The notes: generated by a model from the sequence alone, not told the origin. A stretch of 64,000 nt of DNA from Sorghum bicolor (GCF_000003195.3 NC_012871.2:14578293-14642292); one strand, 5' to 3'. Shown: positions 24,222 to 35,929, numbered from the stretch's first letter. Program-made: numbers and translations.

Positions 24222-24913
24222 TGTTGACACCGTTTTTGGGCACGTGTCTAGGATGGCAGGATAAGGTGGCAGTACGATGTTTACAAAGTAGGTTGCCGAT
24301 GAGGATGGTTGCCGATGAGGGAGAAGTTGAACGTGACTAAGTCCACAGGCAGTAATATGGTGCCGATGGCTAGATAAGAAAGTCTGCCGATGACTATGGC
24401 AAAGGGTCTGCCGATGATGCAAAGAGGGAGTCCGGAAGCTGCCGGTCGTTATGTGGAGGAGTTTCGGTTTGTCACGAGGGATAGTTTTGTTATTTCCTTA
24501 ATTATTTGCATCGTTTTGTATACGGATTCCGTGTAATTTGGAATTCGAATTCTAATCGTGTCTGGTTGTAGATCTTTGAGCAGGGTATAAATATAGACCC
24601 TAGGGCCTTGTAAAAATAAATCAATGAATCAAACACACGTTTTTACTCATATTCCAGCATTTACTTTTCGACGACTTTGTCATACTTTTTCCTTTTGTTA
24701 CGAGTTCTTAGGAATTCGTCGACTTAAGCTCGGCGTGTTCTCAAGTTCCGCGTGAGTACCTCTTAGCCGTGACATCCGGGCGCATCGCTGTTGTCAGGAC
24801 TAAAGTATTCGAGTTATCACCTTTGCCGATAGCAAGGTCAAATCGGCTGGCACGCCTTAACATTTGAATCGGGTATTAGCCCTTTGTGTTTGTAGATCAG
24901 TTTTGCATCAACA
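24222..24913 (+). repeat. 5' LTR of the Tat Gypsy element
   Basis: TGTTGACACCGTTTTTGGGC to TTTTGCATCAACA, with TATAAATAT at 24586-24594. It contains seven GCCGAT/ATCGGC hexamers. It is followed by TTTTGGCACGCCCGGTGGGAC, a Tat-type primer-binding region at 24917-24937. Confidence 0.95.
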
Positions 24914-24960
24914 CATCTTTTGGCACGCCCGGTGGGACAGGATTCAAGATCAAGATCAAC

Positions 24961-27774
24961 ATGTCGATCTCTGACCTCGATCAAGAGAACGTCATCCCCG
25001 TGATGGAGGCCAACCTCAAGGATGAGCAGAAGCAAGCTATTGCCCAAGCCATGGAAGAGTTCAAGCAGCAATGCCTGAGGTCTTTCAGCATAAACAGGAG
25101 CGGCGAAGTGGTCCAAAAAGATGCACTGCCGGCACCACGGCAGGTTACCTTTGACGCCAATCCTGGCAAGCTTCAAGATATGGTTGACAATGCCATCAAT
25201 CGAGCGTTGATTAACCAAGCTGGTGTACTGTCTAATACGGTTTTCAATGCCGTGGCAAGAACTTTCAAGGAAGAACAAATTCCACCAGATTATGTGGGCC
25301 CCTCCCATCATCAGCCAACGGCACCAGAGGTCACGGCTCCATCGGCTGCCTTGACGACTGCAAGTGCACAATATGTCGTCCCTCCAAGTACATCGGGGAC
25401 TACTGGTGCACTATCTATGCCGATGACAACCAACCCACAAATTTCAGTTGGGCAGCATAAACTGACAACAGATATGTTGGCATCGGCAATGTCAGGGTTG
25501 ACTCTTCCTCCCAACTGGTGGGGTTACGGTATGCCTCCAGAGTTGACACCGGGAACATCACAAATAACTGACATGAGGGGCAAGACTCCTATGACATCGG
25601 CACCTCCCAATGCGCCGGTGAACCAGAGTCCTCGGTATACCACAACTACTGCTGCAAGGCCTCACACTGGAAATCCTCAAGATTCAATGTTCCAGATGCC
25701 CAACGCATCGGCAGAGTCAATGCTGATGCAACAGAGGTCTATGGCCCAGTCGGGGTATGTCAATTCAACGACGGTACCCAATTACCAATCATCGGCAGCA
25801 CCTATGCCGATGAACGCTAATAATGGATGGCTTGGACAGCAAGCCTTTCCACAATCGCCCCAGCAGAGTTACCAGACTACAGGGTTCCAGCAAGGGCAGG
25901 TCTATCCCGGGTGCCAAGGTCAGGGGATTCCCAACCAGCCAATGAATTTTGGACAGCAACTCGGAGGACAGCCAATCGGTGGATAGCAGTTTGGTGGTCC
26001 GCAGATTGGAGGACAGGTGATCAATACAATGTTCCGTGCAGATCACGTCCCGAACAGACACGTGGAGGTTCGCCACCAAGTGCCAGATCCGCAGCCGCCT
26101 CATCGGCAAGATGCCGATGCATATTGGGCCGATAAGATTGCTGAAGTAATGAGGGAACAATTTGGGATAAAACCCAAAGTCAACACTTATTCTTATCGGA
26201 CACCGTATCCTCCCGCGTATGATTTGATCCCGCTTCCACATCGGTACAAGGTACCGGATTTTACAAAGTTTTTTGGGTAGGACGACACGTCAACCATGGA
26301 GCATGTCAACAGGTTCATCATTCAATGTGGAGAGGCTGGTAACAGGGACGAATTGAGGGTTCGTCTATTTTCATCATCATTGTCTGGATCGGCCTTTACT
26401 TGGTTCATATCATTACCTCCCAACTCAGTAATTACTTGGGCCGATCTAGAGAAGCAATTCCACAAATACTTCTTCTCAGGGGTTCATGAGAAGAAGATCA
26501 CCGACTTGGTCAAGTTGAGGCAACGTAATGATGAGTCGGTTGAGGGTTTTGTGCAGAGGATACGAGAGGTCAAGAATAAATGCTATAGCTTGGTTCTGGA
26601 TGATCGGCAGCTAGCCAATTTGGCTTTCCAGGGTTTGTTGCCACATATCAGGGATAAGTATGCCTCTCAGGAGTTCGAAAGTTTAAGTCATTTGGTGCAG
26701 AGGATTTCTGATCAAGACATCAAGCCTTTCGAGCCTAAAAGAGCATGGAATAGGAAAGTGTCATTTGTCGATGAAGCAACAAGCTCAGATTCTGATGAAG
26801 AACCAGTAATCGGCTTGGCAGAGTGGGTAAAAAACAAGAAGCCGATGTCTTGTCCTTTTGGGCAGAAGGAACCAGAGAAGTTTGCTTTTGACACCGCTAA
26901 GGCTGATAGGATATTTGACTTTCTACTTCAGGAAGGTCAGATCAAACTGTCGCCTAACCATGTGATCCCATCAGCAGAAGAGTTGAAGAGGATGAGATAT
27001 TGCAAGTGGCATAATGCAACTTCCCATGACACCAACGAGTGCAAAGTATTCAGACAGCAGCTGCAATCGGCTATAGAGTCAGGGAGAATCAAGTTTGACA
27101 GTTCCAAAGCCCAGAAGCCGATGAAGATAGACCAACATCCTTTCCCGACAAACATGTTGGATGCTAAGGGGAAGGCTAAGGTCTTAACATCGGAGACAGC
27201 TGAGAAGAGTGCATCGGTAGATCCTCAGCATCAAGTTACTACTGCCGATGCAAGAAGTAAGGGCTTGGTCCAGGAAGGAACTAGCTCAGGAAGGCCTCCT
27301 CGATCTGGTATCGTCATAACTCATAGAAGGCCTCGAGAAAAATGGCAACAACGGGAAGATCGGTATCGGCGCCAGCAGGAAGATTATCGACGGGAAGAGG
27401 AAAGACGCCGACAGGAGTGGAATCGGCACAGGGATCATTGGAATTGTCCATTCTTCATCCATTGTTGGGAGGAAAATATCAAGCTTCCTACTGTCAGAGA
27501 CTGCCCTGAGTGCAACGGTTATGATCGGTACGATGGGATCGATCGGCATTATCATGATGATGAACGGCGATTTAATGGGCCGATCAGAGGAAGGGTGTCA
27601 GTTCATGACTGGCTGGGGGGCAGATTTAGTGGGCACGACAGACTTAGTGACCGTGTCCAGTATTTTCCCAGGAACCAAGAAGAGCTCGAGGAAATGGCTG
27701 ATGCGCGGGTTCCCGATGAATTCATATTTTGCAGGGATGCTAACACGCATCGTATGGAGTCAAGGGAGAACTGA
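24961..27774 (+). pseudogene. Tat Gypsy gag, three in-frame stops
   Basis: A single frame from ATG 24961 (MSISDLDQEN), interrupted by TAG at 25984 and 26278 and TGA at 27772. It continues in frame after each, so these are point changes: CAG to TAG twice and CGA to TGA once are the simplest readings. The first 340 residues are Gln/Pro/Met-rich and low-complexity. The retrotransposon gag core lies at about 26380-26700 (AFTWFISLPP, WADLEKQFHKYFF, ESVEGFVQRIREVKNKCY). A C-x2-H-type motif CKWHNATSHDTNEC lies near 27000, and an Arg/Gln-rich helix near 27320-27430. Gag forms the virus-like particle. As it stands it would be truncated. Confidence 0.88.
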
Positions 27775-28608
27775 CGCCCGACGGCAAGGCAAAGGGCACT
27801 TCCTCCATGGTGCCCTGGAGGATTAACCAAGACACAGAAAAGGAGATTGCAACGTGAAAGGCAAGAAGAGCTAAACAAGGGAGAGAACTCTGGAAGTCGG
27901 CAGCCGTCAGACACTAAGAGGGAAGGTCCATCGGCAGGCGTCAACATGGTCTTCATGTTGCCGATGGAGTTTCTTGCACCAGCCAGTGATGATGAGTTGG
28001 AATTTTCTGATCAGATAGCTCAGTTGGCTCTGGATCCGATGACGGCTATCTTTGAGAAACCTGCCGATGACGAGAGGCAGCATCTTAAAGCTCTGTTCCT
28101 CAAAGGAAGGGTTGATGGGCAGCCAATGACCAAGATCCTAGTTGATGGTGGAGCTGCTATTAATATTATGCCGTATGCAGTATATCGGAAGCTTGGGAAA
28201 GGGGATCAAGATTTGACCAAGACCGATATGATGCTCAAAGACTTTGAAGGAAACGTGTCTCCAGTCAAGGGGGCGATATGTGCAGAGTTGACCATCGGCA
28301 GCAAAACCTTGCCGACAACTTTTTTCGTGATCAGCGGAAAAGGTGCTTACAACTTATTATTGGGAAGAGATTGGATTCATGCCAATTGTTGTATCCCATC
28401 TACAATGCATCAATGCTTGGTTCAGTGGGTAGGTGACACGATTGAGATTGTCCCAAGAGATTCTTCTTATGTTATCGCATCGGCAGAAGCGGATACTTAC
28501 GAAAGGACCAGGTGCATTTCAGGAGAAGTTTGGGAGAAAGATTTTCTCAAAGTTGCCGATTATGAGATTCCACCGATCCAAGCAGTCGGTTCTGACGACG
28601 GTTTTTAA
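27775..28608 (+). CDS. Tat Gypsy protease region
   Basis: The same frame as gag, after the TGA at 27772. A KTQKRRLQRERQEE segment typical of the Tat gag-protease linker is followed by the aspartic protease with its catalytic motif ILVDGGAAINIMP (D at 28144) and the downstream YNLLLGRDWIH. The frame stays open to TAA at 28606-28608. That stop overlaps the ATG of the next frame by one base (TAATG). The protease matures gag and pol. Its domain is intact, but it lies downstream of the gag stops, so expression from the full-length frame is doubtful. Confidence 0.85.
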   Translation, partial: RPTARQRALPPWCPGGLTKTQKRRLQRERQEELNKGENSGSRQPSDTKREGPSAGVNMVFMLPMEFLAPASDDELEFSDQIAQLALDPMTAIFEKPADDERQHLKALFLKGRVDGQPMTKILVDGGAAINIMPYAVYRKLGKGDQDLTKTDMMLKDFEGNVSPVKGAICAELTIGSKTLPTTFFVISGKGAYNLLLGRDWIHANCCIPSTMHQCLVQWVGDTIEIVPRDSSYVIASAEADTYERTRCISGEVWEKDFLKVADYEIPPIQAVGSDDGF

Positions 28609-31600
28609 TGGATAGATTCGCCGATGATGGAAAATTAGGCCAGGGATTCACATCGGCCGATGATTTGGTAGAAGTAGATATAGGTAGTGGTGATAAGCCT
28701 AGGTCTACTTTTATTAGTGCTAAATTAGATCCTGAGAGTAAGCAACAATTGACTAGTTTGTTAAAGGAATATAAAGATTGCTTTGCTTGGGATTATACCG
28801 AGATGCCTGGTTTAGACCGATCAATTGTTGAACATCGGTTACCCATCAAGTCTGGATTTCGGCCACATCAGCAACCAGCCCGCCGATGTAATCCTAACAT
28901 TCTACCTGATATTAAGGCCGAAATCACCAAACTTATTGAAGCTAAGTTTATTCGGCAGTGTCGGTATGCCGAGTGGATTTCCAATGTTGTTCCGGTTTAC
29001 AAGAAGAACGGGAAGCTTCGGGTGTGCATTGATTTCAGGAATCTCAATAAAGCTACGCCGATGGATGGATACCCAATGCCTGTCGCCGATCTACTGGTTG
29101 ATGCTGCGGCTGGTCATCAGGTCATCAGCTTCATGGATGGTAATGCAGGTTACAATCAAATATTCATGGCGGAGGAGGATATTCCAAAAACCGCATTCAG
29201 GTGTCCTGGTCATGTTGGGCTATTTGAATGGATAGTCATGACTTTTGGGTTGAAGAATGCTGGTGCTACTTATCAAAGGGCTATGAATTTTATATTTCAT
29301 GAGTTCATCGGCAAGCTCGTGGAGATTTATATTGATGATGTGGTGGTTAAGTCTGGAGATTTCTCAAAGCATCTTGCCGATTTACAAAAAGTGTTAGAGT
29401 GCACAAGGAAGCATGGATTGAAGATGAATCCCAACAAGTGTGCATTTGGTGTATCGGCAGGGCAGTTTCTTGGTTTCATGGTACATCAGAGGGGTATTGA
29501 AATTAGTCGAAGATCTATTGATGCCATCAATAAAATAGTGGCCCCTACCAACAAAACCGAGCTCCAATCCTTGATCGGCAAGGTAAATTTTATCAGGAGA
29601 TTTATATCGAATTTGTCTGGTAGGATTCGTGCTTTCAGTCCTCTTCTTAAATTGAAAGCCGATCAAGAGTTTATTTGGGGAGAAGAACAGCAGTTGGCTC
29701 TGGATGAAATCAAGAAGTATCTAGTAAATCCTCCAGTTCTAGTTCCACCTCAACAAGGGAAGCCCTTCAGATTGTATTTATCTACCGATGGATCGGTTAT
29801 CGGTTCAGCTTTAGTTCAAGAATTTGAAGGGAAAGAACGGGTAATTTATTATTTGAGTAGGAGATTGATTGATGCTGAAACCAGGTATTCGGCCATTGAG
29901 AAACTATGCTTATGCTTATATTTTTCATGTATCAAGCTGAGACATTACCTGTTATCGGCCGAATGCACTATTGTTTGCAAAGATGACGTGGTCCGATACA
30001 TGCTATCTATGCCGATTATGAGTGGTAGGATCGGTAAATGGATTTTAGCGCTGTCGGAGTTCGATTTGCGTTACGAATCGGCTAAGGCAGTCAAAGGGCA
30101 GATTATGGCCGATTTTGTGACTCAGCATTGCGGTCTAGTGGAAACCTTGGAAATTGTACCCTGGACGCTCTTCTTTGATGGATCTACCTGTGACCGGGGG
30201 GCAGGAATCGGCATTGTATTAGTTTCCCCTAAGGGGAGGAAGTATGAGTTTTCCTTGCCGATTGTTGCCACATCAACAAATAATCAGGCTGAGTATCAGG
30301 CTCTGATCAAGGGATTGGAGTTGTTAAGAGAAGTTCGTGCTGATGCTGTTGAAATATTCGGGGATTCTATGTTGGTTATAAATCAATTGGCCGGAAGCTA
30401 TGAATGCCGAAGTGAAGTTCTCATAACTTATTTCGAGAGAAGTATGCAACTGTTAAAGGAATTCAAGGATTTCCGATTGGAGCATGTTCCCCGATTGCAT
30501 AATGAAGACGCTAATCGGTTAGCTCAGCATGCCTCGGGATATCAGCCAATGATTAATGCGACATCGGCAGTCGGTGCCGGTGATTGGAGGAAAGAAATTA
30601 TTGATTATCTAAAAGATCCATCCAAAAAAGTTGAAAGACGGGTTCGATTTCAAGCAACCAAGTATGTGCTCCTTGAAAATGAATTGTATTATCGAACTAT
30701 CGACGGAATTCTTCTCCGATGCTTGGGTGATGATGAGGCTAGAAGTTTGATGGGGGAAATCCATGAAGGAGTGTGTGGAGCGCATCAGTCAGCTTTTAAG
30801 ATGAAGTGGATGATTCGAAGGAATGGATATTTTTGGCCAACCATACTTGAAGATTGTTTTAAATATTTCAAGGGATGTCAAGGTTGTCAAAAGTTTGGTA
30901 ATATCCAGAGAGCACCCGCATCGGCTATGAATCCTATAATAAAGCCTTGGCCGTTCCGGGGATGGGCCATCGATCTGATCGTCCAGATTTATCCACCATC
31001 TAGCAAAGGGCATAAGTTCATTCTAGTTGCCACTAACTATTTCACTAAGTGGGTTGAAGCTATTCCTTTGAAGAAAGTCACATCGGCCAATATGATTGAT
31101 TTTGTGAAGGAGCATATTATTTACCAATTTGGGATTCCCCAAACGATTACTACCGATCAGGGCACCATGTTCACATCGGGGGAGTTCGATGAATTCGCAA
31201 TCGGTATGGGAATTAAAGTGTTGAATTCCTCTTCTTGTTATGCTCAAGCCAATGGGCAGGCCGAAGCGTCTAACAAAGGAATTATCAAGCTTATTAAACG
31301 AAAGATTGAAGAAAATCCTAAGCGGTGGCATACATTATTAAATGAGGCATTGTGGTCTTATCGGATGGCTTGTCATGGATCGACCAAAGTATCACCCTAT
31401 CAATTGGTGTATGGACATGATGCAGTGTTGCCTTGGGAAATTAAGGCTGGATCTAGGCGATTATCTTTTCAAGATCAATTAACTTCCGATGGTTATGCCA
31501 CTTTGATGACCGATGAATTGGACGATCTAGCAGGGCATCGGTTAAAAGCTTTAATGAGTATAGAAGAAAATAAGAAGAGAGTTGCTAGATGGTATGATAA

Positions 31601-31841
31601 GAAAGTGAAGGCTAAAGAGTTTGCCGATGGGGATTTGGTATGGAGATTAATTTTACCAATTGGGACCAAAAGTTCGAAGTTTGGAAAGTGGTCTCCTAAT
31701 TGGGAGGGTCCTTATCGGATAAGTCGATCGGCTCCTGGTAATGCCTACATTCTAGAAACCCTCGAAGGAATTGAATTTCCCAGAGCATTAAACGGCAAAT
31801 ATTTAAAGAAGTACTACCCCAGTATATGGGTCGATGCATAG
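28608..31841 (+). CDS. Tat Gypsy pol: reverse transcriptase, RNase H, integrase (intact 1077-codon frame)
   Basis: An uninterrupted frame from ATG 28608 to the stop at 31839-31841. Reverse transcriptase occupies residues about 90-270, with catalytic Y-I-D-D at residues 241-244. The first RNase H region follows (about 385-500). A second RNase H domain starts with F-F-D-G (D524), with NNQAEYQAL near 560. Integrase has its zinc-binding region near 725-765 and the catalytic triad D789, D850, E886 with 35 residues between the last two. The C-terminal end carries the W-x-G-P-Y-R chromodomain-less tail of Tat elements. The frame is shifted relative to gag-protease and begins at an overlapping TAATG. 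All key residues are present, so the enzyme looks functional. Confidence 0.95.
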   Translation: MDRFADDGKLGQGFTSADDLVEVDIGSGDKPRSTFISAKLDPESKQQLTSLLKEYKDCFAWDYTEMPGLDRSIVEHRLPIKSGFRPHQQPARRCNPNILPDIKAEITKLIEAKFIRQCRYAEWISNVVPVYKKNGKLRVCIDFRNLNKATPMDGYPMPVADLLVDAAAGHQVISFMDGNAGYNQIFMAEEDIPKTAFRCPGHVGLFEWIVMTFGLKNAGATYQRAMNFIFHEFIGKLVEIYIDDVVVKSGDFSKHLADLQKVLECTRKHGLKMNPNKCAFGVSAGQFLGFMVHQRGIEISRRSIDAINKIVAPTNKTELQSLIGKVNFIRRFISNLSGRIRAFSPLLKLKADQEFIWGEEQQLALDEIKKYLVNPPVLVPPQQGKPFRLYLSTDGSVIGSALVQEFEGKERVIYYLSRRLIDAETRYSAIEKLCLCLYFSCIKLRHYLLSAECTIVCKDDVVRYMLSMPIMSGRIGKWILALSEFDLRYESAKAVKGQIMADFVTQHCGLVETLEIVPWTLFFDGSTCDRGAGIGIVLVSPKGRKYEFSLPIVATSTNNQAEYQALIKGLELLREVRADAVEIFGDSMLVINQLAGSYECRSEVLITYFERSMQLLKEFKDFRLEHVPRLHNEDANRLAQHASGYQPMINATSAVGAGDWRKEIIDYLKDPSKKVERRVRFQATKYVLLENELYYRTIDGILLRCLGDDEARSLMGEIHEGVCGAHQSAFKMKWMIRRNGYFWPTILEDCFKYFKGCQGCQKFGNIQRAPASAMNPIIKPWPFRGWAIDLIVQIYPPSSKGHKFILVATNYFTKWVEAIPLKKVTSANMIDFVKEHIIYQFGIPQTITTDQGTMFTSGEFDEFAIGMGIKVLNSSSCYAQANGQAEASNKGIIKLIKRKIEENPKRWHTLLNEALWSYRMACHGSTKVSPYQLVYGHDAVLPWEIKAGSRRLSFQDQLTSDGYATLMTDELDDLAGHRLKALMSIEENKKRVARWYDKKVKAKEFADGDLVWRLILPIGTKSSKFGKWSPNWEGPYRISRSAPGNAYILETLEGIEFPRALNGKYLKKYYPSIWVDA

Positions 31842-32001
31842 AAGTTTAGGTGCCGATAACACTCCTATCGGCTGGATCCAAATGCTTGGGGACAAGACTT
31901 GGTGTTTCAAAAGTTTAGGTGCCGATAACAGTCCTATCGGCTAGACTAAAAGCTGAGGAAGCAGGAAAGCGCAGATACAATGCCGATGGAAACTCTATGT
32001 G
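31842..32001 (+). repeat. Short direct repeat between pol and the antisense gene
   Basis: A 33-bp block, AAGTTTAGGTGCCGATAACA/CTCCTATCGGCT type, occurs twice (about 31842-31874 and 31911-31944). Each copy contains one GCCGAT and one ATCGGC and could form a short hairpin. Confidence 0.65.
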
Positions 32002-35000
32002 TTAAGCAGCGTCTGGATTGCCGATATAGCGTAGCCGAATTTGGTTGGCTGCTTCTATCTCCTTGATGTCATCATCGGCAGAACCTTCTATCGGCTTCAG
32101 CTTCTTCTTCAGTTGAAGTGCCTTGCGACCATGAGCATTTCGCTCGTGCTCAAGAAGCCTGATGGTCTCTGGCAATTGGCTCTCTTCCTGTTGGGCTTGG
32201 GACAGAGCGTTCTCTACTTCCTTGAGCTCCGTCAACAGGGATTCTTTTCTTGCCGATAGATCGGATATCTTCTGCTTCAGCGCGTCTCCAGAAGATCTCA
32301 GGATACCGATGTTCTTGTGCTTCTCATCGGTCAAAAGCTTCTCTTTCCTCATTTCATCGGAGAGTTGAGTCTGAGCGACTCTATCGGCAAGCCGCCGAGA
32401 AGCTCTTTGGTACTGCAGCTGGCGACTCTCCAGATGAGCGGCTTGGAACAGGATTTCTTCAACATCGGCTGGGATTTGGCCTCTGAGAGTTCTGAACAGG
32501 GTCTTGGTAGGGTCGGAATCATCAACCAATTGCGCTGTATCCTGGTGAAGGAGAGCTGACAATTCTTCCAGCCTGACCCTGATCTCTGCCGATGTGATGC
32601 CGACCGTCTGAGAAGAGCTTGCTTCTTCACCTTCTTCTTCAGAGAGATCGATGGCGAAGGAGAACAGGCTATCGGGAGAATCTTGTTCCTGGGAGGGAAA
32701 GCAAAATTAGCTCATACTCAGAGAATCGGCAAATAGTGCTAACGGTAAACGGTGACTTACTTGCTTCAAGGCGATCTCTTGTCTTTGACTGAGAAGTGCT
32801 GACGGAGCTGCAGGCTGATCGGCCAAAGATGCCGATGGAGCTACAGGTTGATCGGCCGAGATTGCCGATGGAACGATATCAACTGAAAGAAGACAAAAGG
32901 AGTTATGAGACTAAATAAGAATAAGTTCATCGGTAGCGATATTGTTAAAGTATGTTACCTGGAGGAGGGACAACGGTTGTCTGAATCGGGAGAACTGCCG
33001 ATGGTATAACTGGACCCACCGGGCCAGTTGTTTGTTCACCCATGTCAGCTGATGTATCTTCTGTTTGAGATCCTTCCTGTTGGGGTTCTTCTATCTGTGG
33101 TGCTTCCTGCATAGGTGGGGGAGATGGTGCTTGCTGTGGCTGGGCTTCTGGAGAAGAAGGAGAAGACTCCACCGGAATTGGAGATACCGGAGGAGGAGGG
33201 GGATTTGCTACCTTCTGGCGCTTTGTTCCAGTCTTAGCACCCGTGGTGCCCTTTCTCTTGGGTTGGCTAGACTGGGGGGCATCGGTACTCTCACACCTGG
33301 CTTTCGCCGATGCGCCGGTTTGCTGCAATAATGAACAAGAGTTTATAAGCATAAATATAGCCGATATAAAGATAGTCAGCATAAAGGAAAAGATTTGACA
33401 AATTGCCTTGAAAGCCCGCGCAAGAGTGGGAGCAGCAACCGTTGGTGATGTCTGGGTTCTTCTGGTGGTGACTTTCCTGAGGCGTACACCCCGATGCACG
33501 ATGGAAGCTAGAGTGGGAGCATTGTGGCCGATTGAGAAAATCGGGCCTGATGGAAACAAGTCGATCGGCCTGCCACTCCTGCTAACCAATGGAGGAATAT
33601 TGTCAACCTGCAAAAGGAATACAAGGGTAAGCTGCCGATGGAGGTAATATTGAGAAAATGAAACGTTGGTTTGAGTTACTTACAGTGTCATCGGGAACTT
33701 CGTATTCGGAGTCAATCATGCCGCAGTATGAAAGTGCCGATCTGCAGAATAGATGCTCTTTCCATTCTGCCCACCATAACTTGTATGCCTGAGTGATAAA
33801 AGCAGCCGGAACCCATTCTGACAGATCTACATCTATATCGGCGTTTGGTGGTAGTTGGGCTGCTCGAGTCCACTCAAGAAGGTTGTTGATAGTTTCTCTG
33901 GGTTTTATCACATCGGCATAAGGAAGTGCAATCGGCAACTGGCCGAAAGCTAACTGGCGAGCTAATGCCGATGGATTGTAAAATTCGTAAGTTTGAGGGG
34001 AGGTTTTTGTGCTACCAAAGAAATTCACTGGAATGATTCTGGGAGTCACAATTGCCATCATCACCTCATTGTCCCTGTCGAGAGCTTCATCAAATGGATT
34101 GAAGGTCAGAGGGAGCATGCTATCTGGGTCATCATAAGCCAACCATGGTCGTTCGTCTCTGGTCAAACCCTCATACAGAGTCTGGAAGAATCGGCCGATC
34201 TGATCTGGATTACCCCCTGAACCAGGCAGAACTATGACAGCTTCGCCAAAGTTCAAGGGGGCGCGTGTTGCCGATTCCTCTTCACCCAATACATGGTTTT
34301 CAGCTATATCTCTTGGGAAACGCTGTGTGAACAGGTTGAAGTTGAGACGCTTGTGCAGATGCAGATTGAGCCACATGTTGACAAACCACCAGGGGCCTCC
34401 CAAGTTGCCAGTGGATTGGCCGAGCAGAAGTTTCTGGGCTACTTGATGGAGAAGGTGGTAAGCAGCGCCAAGCAAGTATCGGCCGAGAGGGAATCGGCCA
34501 CCGTTAGCCAGTCTTTCTGCTGCCGATAGGTAGACAGAAGTCGGTCCTGCCGATCGACCACAGAATACAAACTTGTCCAGCCACATGTTCAGAAAGGTGG
34601 TTTGTTCCTTTATGGTGACAGATCCTTTCCCACGATACTTCTGAATGTACCCCGACCAACCGCCGATAGCGCGAGTCTCCACTTTGGCACTAGGGGCAGT
34701 ATCAAAAAAGTGGGTGCTATCGGCAGAAGATATATCTAGACCAGTAAGCATGGCTACATCGGCAAGAGTAGGAGAAGCAGGGCCGTGGCCAAAGGCAAAA
34801 GCATTGAGGGTGTCTGACCAAAAGTAGGATGCAGCTATCAGCAGTGACTCGTTCCTATGCATATCGGCAATGGACAATCTAATGCATTGGGCTAGATTCC
34901 TTTCACCCCACTGAACTTCATTAGAGTTGCTGACCCTCAAGAACCAGTCTTTCCACCCTACAGTTGGGCTGGGCCAAGAGCGGAAGGTGTCCTTCCACAG

Positions 35001-35289
35001 ATCTAAGGAAAAATTTTCGGCTCTGAAGGGGATCCTGTTGGTTTCTGCGTTGATAAGGTCAGTTGGATCTGGGTCCCCTAGAGGGCCGAGGCATTGAAGG
35101 TGTGGTTGATCGGTGGGGATGACAATTTTGTTGGACAATTCCTAGTGATTTTGGGCGTAAGAAGAAATATAAAGAGGAAAGAAAAGGAAGATGTTCAGTA
35201 AAATGAATTGCGAGTGAACAGGGATATGAAGAAAAATACAGAAGACGGGGTGGAGATTTGACCTCAGGGACGACGAACCCGACGGCCAT
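32002..35289 (-). CDS. Antisense gene of the Tat element: plant mobile domain protein with coiled-coil tail, six exons
   Basis: A complete spliced gene opposite to pol. Exons on the minus strand: 35289-35263, 35141-33684, 33607-about 33407, 33322-32959, 32882-32761, 32688-32002. Splice sites are consensus (ACT|GTAAGT, TTTTGCAG|G, CCAG|GTAAC, CTTTCAG, CAA|GTAAGT, CTCCCAG|G), except the third intron, which needs a GC donor or is retained. Joined exons stay open for about 952 residues. Residues about 35-440 match the plant mobile domain (PF10536-type): LDLWKDTFRSW, NESLLIAASYFWSD, TLADVAMLTGLDI. A Pro/Ser/Gln-rich linker holds a basic PKRKGTTGAKTGTKRQK nuclear-signal-like stretch, and the last 230 residues form a coiled coil. 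Host relatives (MAIN, MAIL1 in Arabidopsis) affect transposon silencing. Function here is unknown. Confidence 0.8.
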
Positions 35290-35437
35290 CTTGCTGCGAA
35301 GGAAGCGTGTGAAGGCGCCGGAGTTGGTGAAGAGGGGTACTTGTCGGAGACCTTAGGAGTTTTTGGTGGCGCCGCCGCTGGAAAAGTAAAGTTGGGTAGT
35401 AGAATGGTGTGATGGGGAAGGAGTACCCAAGAAGGAA

Positions 35438-35446
35438 CTATTTATA
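35438..35446 (-). promoter_or_regulatory. TATA box of the antisense plant mobile domain gene
   Basis: TATAAATAG on the minus strand, about 150 bp upstream of the antisense ATG at 35289. It lies well inside the element, so the gene would have its own promoter rather than using the LTR. Confidence 0.65.
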
Positions 35447-35915
35447 GGACAAAATGGGCAAGGGCAAATCCGACTTATCTCTTTGCCGCATCCGAGAAAT
35501 CCGAGGGTACTCAGGTGGATATGGTAACTGTTCGCACGGTAATCCAGGGATTGTGCAGGTGATTTGACGGGAAGCGGTCATTATCTGAAGATATTTTACT
35601 GTGCGAGATCTCCTGGTCGGTCCATCGGCGATATTCTATAACGGTCATATTGCCGATGGGCGGATAGAGGGGAAGTAACCGTTTGTGCGAATATCCTGGT
35701 CAGAACATCGGCAGATCTTTGTAACGGTATTGTTACCGATGTACGACTGAGAAAAATGCCCGTTTAGGAAGTTGGGGATTTCGAGGAATCTGCGGAGGAA
35801 TAGGATCAGAGTTGTTCAGATTGAGGTTGTCGGTTACCAGATTAGGAGCATTAATTGCGGGAAAAGGCATCATTACTGCAGAGAATTTCGGAGCATTAAT
35901 AGTTTTATACTCCGA

Positions 35916-35929
35916 AACTGGGGGGCATG
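35916..35929 (+). promoter_or_regulatory. Polypurine tract of the Tat element
   Basis: AACTGGGGGGCA-type purine run immediately before the 3' LTR start at 35930, the expected plus-strand priming site. Confidence 0.7.

Noticed and set aside
24105..24422. Frame repeated at 24105-24422 and 35873-36130 on the minus strand
   Set aside because: It occurs twice only because it lies in the two LTRs of the Tat element; it is not a gene pair.
28825..29235. Second plus-strand frame within the Tat pol
   Set aside because: Out-of-frame shadow of the reverse transcriptase.
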